Source: an uncultured Phenylobacterium sp. (GTDB lineage Bacteria > Pseudomonadota > Alphaproteobacteria > Caulobacterales > Caulobacteraceae). From it: a DNA stretch of 8,040 nt. Every line of letters starts with the position of its first letter. The stretch's first letter is position 1. The stretch covers positions 1 through 8,040 of the forward strand of contig CAMFIW010000098.1 of NCBI GenBank assembly GCA_945952355.1, read 5' to 3'. Shown here in pieces: positions 1 through 5,741 of the stretch. A program made the translations under genes and the position numbers. A model generated the notes under the pieces. The model saw nothing but the letters and a program-made list of their open reading frames with translations, was not told the origin of the DNA and did no database searches.

Positions 1-1
1 G

Positions 2-736
2 CCGCAGATCGTCCGCGATATCGACGACAACGCCAAGGCGCGCGCCATCGTCATCTCCTCGACCGGCAAGCACTTCTCTGCGGGCATGGACCTGGCGGTG
101 TTCGGCGGCGGCGGCTCGACCTCGCAGAACCAGGCGACCGACCGGTGGATCAACGCCGAGCAGCAGCGGCACCACATCCTGTGGCTCCAGCAATGTTTCG
201 GTTGCCTGGACGACGCGCGGATCCCGGTGATCGCGGCGATCCACGGCGGCTGCATCGGGGGCGCGGTGGACATGACCAGCGCCTGCGACATCCGCTACGC
301 CAGCGCCGACGCCTTCTTCTGCATCCAGGAGATCAATATCGGCATGACCGCCGACGTCGGCACCTTCCCGCGGCTGTGCAAGATCATCCCCGAAGGCTGG
401 GTGCGGGAGATGGCCTATACCGGCCGGCGCATGCCCGCCCTGAAGGCCAAGGAGATCGGCTGGGTCAACGAGGTGCTGCCGACGCACGAAGAGTGCGTGG
501 CCCATGCGCTGGCGACGGCCAAGGAGATCGCATCGAAGGCGCCGCTGGCGGTGACCGGCTCGAAGGTGATGATCAACTACGCCCGCGACCACACCATCAG
601 GGACGGGCTGGACTATATCGCCGTCTGGCAGACCGGCATGTTCGCCGGGCCGCACATGGCCGAGGCCTTCAAGGCGCGGCAGGAGAAGCGCGACGCGGTC
701 TATCCGGACCTGCAGAAGCTCCGCCACGAGATGTGA
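2..736 (+). CDS. Delta(3,5)-delta(2,4)-dienoyl-CoA isomerase-like crotonase, 5' partial
   Basis: The reading frame is open from base 2, so the true start lies left of the window; the ATG at 86 is internal, because the residues just before it (…GKHFSAG, then MDL) form the first crotonase oxyanion-hole motif. The second oxyanion motif is HGGCIGGAVD. Counting from Met86, Asp62, Glu82 and Asp90 (in GGAVD, QEIN and TADVG) align by spacing with the catalytic Asp/Glu/Asp trio known from mammalian ECH1. The stretch ADVGTFPRL and the later SRD-like YARDH region also resemble ECH1. Family knowledge: these enzymes shift the double bonds of 3,5-dienoyl-CoA to 2,4-dienoyl-CoA so that unsaturated fatty acids with odd-positioned bonds can enter beta-oxidation. 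Probably only 25-35 N-terminal residues are missing. The C-terminus is intact (TGA 734-736). It could be annotated simply as enoyl-CoA hydratase; the acidic trio argues for the isomerase. The gene converges on xerC with a 61-nt gap. Confidence 0.85.
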   Translation, partial: PQIVRDIDDNAKARAIVISSTGKHFSAGMDLAVFGGGGSTSQNQATDRWINAEQQRHHILWLQQCFGCLDDARIPVIAAIHGGCIGGAVDMTSACDIRYASADAFFCIQEINIGMTADVGTFPRLCKIIPEGWVREMAYTGRRMPALKAKEIGWVNEVLPTHEECVAHALATAKEIASKAPLAVTGSKVMINYARDHTIRDGLDYIAVWQTGMFAGPHMAEAFKARQEKRDAVYPDLQKLRHEM

Positions 737-755
737 TGGAGGGCGGAACGTCCCG

Positions 756-792
756 TTCTCCCCTTGCGGGAGAAGGAAACGACGGCGCCGTC
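756..792. terminator. Hairpin (solo repeat half-element) plus 12-bp palindrome between convergent genes
   Basis: A perfect 7-bp stem (756-762 with 768-774, 5-nt loop CTTGC) is followed at once by a perfect 12-bp palindrome GACGGCGCCGTC (781-792). The 17-nt core at 757-773 is identical to the core of both repeat copies between xerC and the DUF484 gene. The position between two stop codons (736 and 798) suits a bidirectional terminator, but there is no clear U-tract, so the terminator role is an inference. The repeat identity is seen directly. Confidence 0.4.
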
Positions 793-797
793 GAGCG

Positions 798-1721
<924 letters not shown>

Positions 1722-1726
1722 GCGCT

Positions 1727-1732
1727 TTCCTC
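1727..1732 (-). promoter_or_regulatory. Ribosome binding site of xerC
   Basis: On the minus strand GAGGAA lies 5 nt before the ATG at 1721 (TGAGGAAAGCGCATG). It supports this start over later in-frame ones. Confidence 0.6.
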
Positions 1733-1774
1733 ACCGGTGTGCGCAGAGGGATCACACACGAAGCGCGAGGTCTT

Positions 1775-1913
1775 CCCTCTCCCCTTGCGGGAGAGGGTGG
1801 CCCTGCGGAGCAGGGTCGGGTGAGGGGTCGCAAGGCCTTGTCCGGAAAGGCTTGTGAAACCCCTCATCCGACCGCTCTCCGAGCGGCCACCTTCTCCCGC
1901 AAGGGGAGAAGGG
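1775..1913. repeat. Inverted pair of hairpin-forming intergenic repeats
   Basis: Two copies face each other. Left copy: a 9-bp stem CCCTCTCCC/GGGAGAGGG (1775-1783 with 1789-1797), a second stem CCCTGC/GCAGGG (1801-1806 with 1810-1815), then TCGGGTGAGGGGT (1816-1828). Right copy, inverted: ACCCCTCATCCGA (1859-1871, one mismatch to the reverse complement), stem CCGCTC/GAGCGG (1872-1877 with 1881-1886) and stem CCTTCTCCC/GGGAGAAGG (1890-1898 with 1904-1912). The second hairpins differ in sequence while both remain paired, a compensatory pattern. A 30-nt spacer separates the copies. From memory, this CTCCCCTTGCGGGAG element is a common REP-like intergenic repeat in alphaproteobacteria. It fills most of the gap between xerC (start 1721) and the DUF484 gene (stop 1941), where I see no gene. 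Confidence 0.8.
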
Positions 1914-1940
1914 ACAAGCTAGGCCTCCAATCGCCGGAGG

Positions 1941-2621
1941 TCACAGGACCGGCCAGCGCTCGGCGGTGCGCTCGACGACGCGGGCGAGGAAGGCGACCAG
2001 CTCGGCGCCCATTTCGGCGGTGAAGCCCTCGGGCTCGCCGGAGCCGAAGGCCAGGAGGCCGTCGCGGGCCGGCTCCCAGATCGCCATGCGGACCAGGGCC
2101 ATGGAGCGGACCAGCGGCGCGCGTTCGCCGAACAGGCCGAGCGCGGTGGGTTGGAAGCCCATGCGGGCGACGCGGTGATGGCCGATGACCAGGTCGATGC
2201 CGCCTTCGGGCATGACCCGCCAGCCGGCCGGCGTGCGGTCGGGGCCTTCCAGGGCGACCACGCCGCCGATCAGGCCGAAGCGGAGTTGGGCGAGCTCATC
2301 GACGCGGCGGGCGAGGTCGGCGTGGTTGCGCGCCTCGAGCAGGTCGATCACCGCGCCGTGGGTCTGGGCCTGGGCGGCGAAATTGGCGCGGGCCGTGGCC
2401 TCGAGATATTTCCGCGCCCGGCTCTCGCGCTTGTGGGCCTCATGCACGCGGGCGAGCGCGGCGGGGCCGAACTCGACCACATTGGCCGCGTCGGGCTTCA
2501 AGCCCAGTTCGGCCAGCAGGGCGGAGTCCTCGCGCAGGAACTGCGGGTTGTCGGACAGGAATCGGCGGACCTCGTCGGGGCCCCATCCGGATTGCTTCGC
2601 GGCCGCCCCGATCAAGTCCAT
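1941..2621 (-). CDS. DUF484 family protein (GAF-like)
   Basis: The 226-residue protein matches the DUF484 pattern. An N-terminal helical part carries VRRFLSDNPQFL (about 18-29), followed by LLAELGL. A helical linker rich in Arg/Glu/Ala (about 55-95) follows. The C-terminal GAF-like part has VRSMALVRM, then LLAFGSGEPEGF (about 188-199) and a terminal helix (LVAFLARVVERTAERW). The biochemical function of the family is not established. In many proteobacteria it is encoded next to xerC, as here, so a link to Xer or cell-cycle work is a guess from context only. It starts 15 nt after the transaldolase stop, so the two are probably co-transcribed. The Shine-Dalgarno is weak (an ACGGGGA stretch), so the exact start is moderately certain. 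A small inverted repeat CCTCC/GGAGG (1924-1928 with 1936-1940) sits just after the stop. Confidence 0.85.
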   Translation of the reverse strand: MDLIGAAAKQSGWGPDEVRRFLSDNPQFLREDSALLAELGLKPDAANVVEFGPAALARVHEAHKRESRARKYLEATARANFAAQAQTHGAVIDLLEARNHADLARRVDELAQLRFGLIGGVVALEGPDRTPAGWRVMPEGGIDLVIGHHRVARMGFQPTALGLFGERAPLVRSMALVRMAIWEPARDGLLAFGSGEPEGFTAEMGAELVAFLARVVERTAERWPVL

Positions 2622-2636
2622 GCGATGTCCCCGTTT

Positions 2637-3290
2637 CTACAGGATGGACTGTCCCGTCTTGGCCCAGTCCGCGAGGAATTGAGAAAGCCCCTTCTCGGTT
2701 AACGGGTGCTTGAAGAGGGCCGCGAAAACGTCCGGCGGAATGGTCGCACAGTCGGATCCGGCGAGCGCCGCGGCCGTCACATGGGCGGGCGTACGGATCG
2801 AGGCGGCGAGGATCTCGGTGTCGAAATCGAAGTTGTCGTAGATGGCGCGGATCTCAGAGATCAGCTCCATGCCGTCGGCGCCGTGGTCGTCCAGGCGGCC
2901 CACGAAGGGCGAGATGTAGCTGGCCCCGGCCTTGGCCGCGAGCAGGGCCTGGGCGGCGGAGAAGCAGAGGGTGACATTGGTCTGGATGCCCTGGACCGCG
3001 AACTCCTGGACGGCGATCAGGCCGTCGCGGGTGAGCGGCACCTTGACCACGACATTGGACGCGATGGCGGCAAGCTTCTCGCCCTCGGCCAGCATGCCGG
3101 CCACGTCGGTGGCGGCGACCTCGGCGCTGACCGGGCCCTCGACCAGATCGCAGATCTCGGCGATCACCTCGAGCATCGGGCGGCCGGACTTGGCGATCAG
3201 GGTCGGGTTGGTGGTGACCCCATCCACCAGGCCGGTGGCCGTCAGGTCCTTGAGGACGCCGACGTCGGTGGTGTCGAGGAAGAGCTGCAT
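2637..3290 (-). CDS. tal: Transaldolase, small TalC/FSA-type subfamily
   Basis: The 217-residue protein is the normal size for the compact transaldolase / fructose-6-phosphate aldolase group, a class I aldolase TIM barrel. Seen: [10 protein letters not shown] at the start, GVTTNPTLI (24-32), Schiff-base Lys83 in [16 protein letters not shown] (104-111), SPFVGRLDD (127-135) and AASIRTP (162-168). In E. coli FsaA the positions matching Glu57 and Phe129 are Gln59 and Tyr131. Phe at the second site is typical of true transaldolases, so sedoheptulose-7-phosphate/glyceraldehyde-3-phosphate transfer in the non-oxidative pentose phosphate pathway is the likelier reaction. The frame stays open to an ATG at 3347, but family alignment places the start at 3290, and a promoter-like sequence covers the longer version. 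It is probably the first gene of a tal-DUF484(-xerC) unit and diverges from priA. Confidence 0.9.
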   Translation of the reverse strand: MQLFLDTTDVGVLKDLTATGLVDGVTTNPTLIAKSGRPMLEVIAEICDLVEGPVSAEVAATDVAGMLAEGEKLAAIASNVVVKVPLTRDGLIAVQEFAVQGIQTNVTLCFSAAQALLAAKAGASYISPFVGRLDDHGADGMELISEIRAIYDNFDFDTEILAASIRTPAHVTAAALAGSDCATIPPDVFAALFKHPLTEKGLSQFLADWAKTGQSIL

Positions 3291-3318
3291 GGGGTCGGTC
3301 CGGATTTGAGAGGGCGCC

Positions 3319-3347
3319 GTTGTAGCCTCCCGACGGGCGATCCTCAA
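3319..3347 (-). promoter_or_regulatory. Candidate sigma-70-type promoter for tal
   Basis: On the minus strand TTGAGG (3347-3342) and TACAAC (3324-3319) are separated by exactly 17 nt, each matching 4 of 6 consensus bases. Transcription would start about 20 nt before the ATG at 3290. Found by eye in GC-rich DNA, so it is only suggestive. It agrees with the shorter transaldolase start. Confidence 0.35.
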
Positions 3348-3371
3348 ATGGGAGGTTGTCCGACCTTCCGA

Positions 3372-3485
3372 GTGTCATCCCGGAAAGCGCGGAGCGCTTG
3401 TCCGGGACCCATACGAGCGGCGCTTTCCGGATGGATCGGCGCTTCTGGGTCCCGGTCTTCCGCTGCGCGGAAACCGGGATGACAC
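3372..3485. repeat. 114-bp nested palindromic intergenic repeat
   Basis: The outer arms are a perfect 12-bp inverted repeat GTGTCATCCCGG (3372-3383) / CCGGGATGACAC (3474-3485). Inside is a perfect 10-bp pair CCGGGACCCA (3402-3411) / TGGGTCCCGG (3446-3455). Each flank also holds a small hairpin: AAGCGC/GCGCTT (about 3384-3398) and TTCCGC/GCGGAA (about 3458-3472). The whole could fold into a branched, cruciform-like structure. From memory this CATCCCGG…CCGGGATG design is a widespread alphaproteobacterial intergenic element. It occupies the middle of the 285-nt gap between the divergent tal and priA genes. Apart from this and the candidate tal promoter, I see no gene in that gap. The priA-proximal part (3486-3575) has only a TATATG at 3560-3565 that might be a -10 box. 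Confidence 0.8.
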
Positions 3486-3575
3486 GATCGGGGGTGGCGG
3501 CGCGGCGACAGGATCGGACGCCGCCTGATGGCGGCGGGGCGCGTCTTGGCCGCGACTCCTATATGCAGGGCGAAG

Positions 3576-5741
3576 ATGAGCCGCATCGCCTCCATCCTGT
3601 TGCCCATGCCCCTGCCCGAGGCGTTCGACTACGCCGAGCCGGAGGGGATGGAGCTCAACGTCGGCGACCAGGTGGCCGCGCCGCTGGGTCCGCGGCTGAT
3701 CCACGGGGTGGTCACGGCGCTGCGCGACGGGACCGGCGGCAACCGGCCGCTGAAGCCGGTGGAGGCGCGGCTGGACGCCCCGCCCCTGCCCCCGACCGCG
3801 ATCGAATTCGTCCAGTGGGCGGCGCGCTATTCGGTGGATTGGCCTGGCCAGCCCCTGGCCATCGCCCTGCGCGGCGCCCGGGCCGCCAAGGAGAAGCCGT
3901 CCAAGGTGATCGAGGCCACGGGGACGGCGCCGGCGCGTATGACGCCGGCCCGCGCCAAGGTGCTGGAGACCGCCGCGGCCGGCGGCCACATGAGCGGCGC
4001 CGACCTGGCCCGCGCGGCCGGCGTCTCGGCCGGGGTGGTGAAAGGGCTGGTCGACGAGGGCGCCCTGGCCGTGCGGCTGGTGGAGGCGGAGCACCGTTTC
4101 GCGCCACCGGACCTGGAGCAGCCGGGCCAGCCGCTCAATCCCAGCCAGGCGGCGGCGGCGGACGCGCTGAAGGCGATGCTGGCCGAGGGCGGATTCAACG
4201 TGGCCCTGCTGGACGGGGTGACCGGCTCGGGCAAGACCGAGGTCTATCTCGAAGCGGTCCATGCCGTGCTGGCCGCCGATCCGCAGGCCCAGGTGCTGGT
4301 GCTGCTGCCGGAGATCGCGCTGACCCAGGCGGTGATCGCCCGCTTCGAGGCCCGGTTCGGCGTGCGGCCGGGCGAGTGGCATTCCGACGTCGCGCCGCCC
4401 CTGCGTCGGCGGGTGTGGGAGGGCGTGGCGACCGGCGACTGCCGGATCGTGGTGGGAGCGCGGTCGGCCCTGTTCCTGCCCTTCGCCAAGCTCGCCCTGA
4501 TCGTCGTCGATGAGGAGCATGACAGCTCCTACAAGCAGGAGGACGGCTTCATCTATCAGGCGCGCGACCTGGCGGTGGCGCGGGGCAAGATCGAGGTCGC
4601 GGGCGTGGTGCTCGCCTCGGCGACGCCGTCGCTGGAGAGCTTGAGGAACGCCGAGACGGGGCGCTATCGCTGGCTGCGGCTGTCGGCGCGGCACGGGACG
4701 GCGCGGCTGCCGGACATCGGGCTGATCGACCTGCGCGAGACGCCGCCGGAGCGAGGGCGCTGGCTGTCGCCGGCCCTGGTGAGCGCGATGGGCGAGACCT
4801 TCGCGGCGGGGGAGCAGACCCTGCTGTTCCTGAACCGGCGGGGCTACGCTCCGCTGGTGCTGTGCAAGGCCTGCGGCGAGCGCATGACGGCGCCGGACAC
4901 CGAGTCGTGGCTGGTGGAGCACCGCTATTCCGGGCGGCTGGTCTGCCACCTGACCGGCTTCTCAATGCCGAAGCCGGAGAAATGTCCGCACTGTGGAGCG
5001 GTGGACAGCCTGGTCTCGATCGGGCCGGGCGTGGAGCGGGTTGAGGAAGAGGCGCGGGCGCTGTTCCCGCAGGCGCGGATCGCGGTCTTCTCGTCGGACA
5101 CCATGTGGGACGCGCGCGAGGCGCGCCGGCTGGTCGAGGCGATGGAAGAGGGCGAGATCGACATCCTGGTGGCGACCCAGGCGGCGGCCAAGGGCCACAA
5201 CTTCCCGAACCTGACCCTGGTGGGGGTGGTCGACGCCGACCTCGGCCTGCGTGGCGGCGACCTGCGGGCGGCGGAGCGGACCTATCAGCTGCTGGCCCAG
5301 GCGACGGGGCGCGCGGGGCGCAAGGACCGACCGGGCCGGGCGCTGCTGCAGACCTATGCGCCGGAGCATGCGGTGATGCAGGCCCTGGTCGCCCAGGACC
5401 GCGACGCCTTCACCAGCGCCGAGCTGGCCGAGCGGGAGCTGGCCGGCCTGCCGCCGTTCGGGCGGCTGGCGGCGGTGGTCGCCTCGGGCCCCGACGCCGC
5501 CCAGCTCGAGGATTTCGTGCGCAAGATGGCCGAGGTCGTCCCCAACGCCGAGGGCGTACAGGTCTATGGCCCGGCCGACGCGCCGCTGGGCCTGGTGCGC
5601 GGACGGCGGCGCAAGCGCTTCCTGGTGCGGGCCGACCGCACTGTGGACCTTTCGGCCTACATGGCCGCCTGGCGCGCGCGCGTGCGGCCCCCGGGCGCGA
5701 TCCGCGTGGCGATCGACATGGACCCTTACAGCTTCCTCTAG
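3576..5741 (+). CDS. priA: Primosomal protein N' (replication restart helicase PriA), variant zinc module
   Basis: The 721-residue protein is near E. coli PriA length (732). In order: an N-terminal 3'-DNA-binding domain (LPMPLPEAFDY, then GDQVAAPLG); a winged-helix part (about 123-168); Walker A GVTGSGKT (214-221); PEIALT (245-250); DEEHD (312-316); SAT (348-350); LLFLNRRGYAP (416-426); a zinc module (430-473); TQAAAKGHNFP (534-544); ATGRAGR (576-582); and the C-terminal IDMDPYSF. Known role: it recognises stalled forks and D-loops and reloads DnaB. The zinc module is unusual. Cys430, 433, 457, 470 and 473 remain, but the positions matching E. coli Cys445, Cys448 and Cys466 are Ala439, Thr442 and Thr460, at exact spacing. 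The frame is open from 3528, but family homology begins at Met 3576 (MSRIASILLP). The stop overlaps that of the convergent repeat gene. TATATG (3560-3565) could drive an almost leaderless transcript (weak). Confidence 0.95.
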   Translation: MSRIASILLPMPLPEAFDYAEPEGMELNVGDQVAAPLGPRLIHGVVTALRDGTGGNRPLKPVEARLDAPPLPPTAIEFVQWAARYSVDWPGQPLAIALRGARAAKEKPSKVIEATGTAPARMTPARAKVLETAAAGGHMSGADLARAAGVSAGVVKGLVDEGALAVRLVEAEHRFAPPDLEQPGQPLNPSQAAAADALKAMLAEGGFNVALLDGVTGSGKTEVYLEAVHAVLAADPQAQVLVLLPEIALTQAVIARFEARFGVRPGEWHSDVAPPLRRRVWEGVATGDCRIVVGARSALFLPFAKLALIVVDEEHDSSYKQEDGFIYQARDLAVARGKIEVAGVVLASATPSLESLRNAETGRYRWLRLSARHGTARLPDIGLIDLRETPPERGRWLSPALVSAMGETFAAGEQTLLFLNRRGYAPLVLCKACGERMTAPDTESWLVEHRYSGRLVCHLTGFSMPKPEKCPHCGAVDSLVSIGPGVERVEEEARALFPQARIAVFSSDTMWDAREARRLVEAMEEGEIDILVATQAAAKGHNFPNLTLVGVVDADLGLRGGDLRAAERTYQLLAQATGRAGRKDRPGRALLQTYAPEHAVMQALVAQDRDAFTSAELAERELAGLPPFGRLAAVVASGPDAAQLEDFVRKMAEVVPNAEGVQVYGPADAPLGLVRGRRRKRFLVRADRTVDLSAYMAAWRARVRPPGAIRVAIDMDPYSFL
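5738..5741. other. Shared CTAG: overlapping stop codons of convergent genes
   Basis: The priA stop TAG is 5739-5741 (+). The repeat-protein stop TAG is the complement of 5738-5740 (-). The palindrome CTAG serves both, so the two coding regions overlap by 4 bp and no intergenic terminator can exist between them. Confidence 0.9.

Noticed and set aside
3291..3347. N-terminal extension of transaldolase from the ATG ending at 3347
   Set aside because: The family start MxLFLDTxD lies at 3290, and a promoter-like sequence overlaps the extension.
2151..3482. Plus-strand open frames opposite DUF484 and transaldolase
   Set aside because: The compositions are typical of antisense shadows in GC-rich DNA, and the minus-strand proteins match known families end to end.
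3528..3575. N-terminal extension of PriA from the ATG at 3528
   Set aside because: The extra 16 residues do not resemble PriA; the family N-terminus begins at Met 3576.
3375..4949. 524-residue minus-strand open frame opposite priA
   Set aside because: It has His/Arg/Gln-rich shadow composition, covers the intergenic palindrome, and conflicts with an intact PriA.
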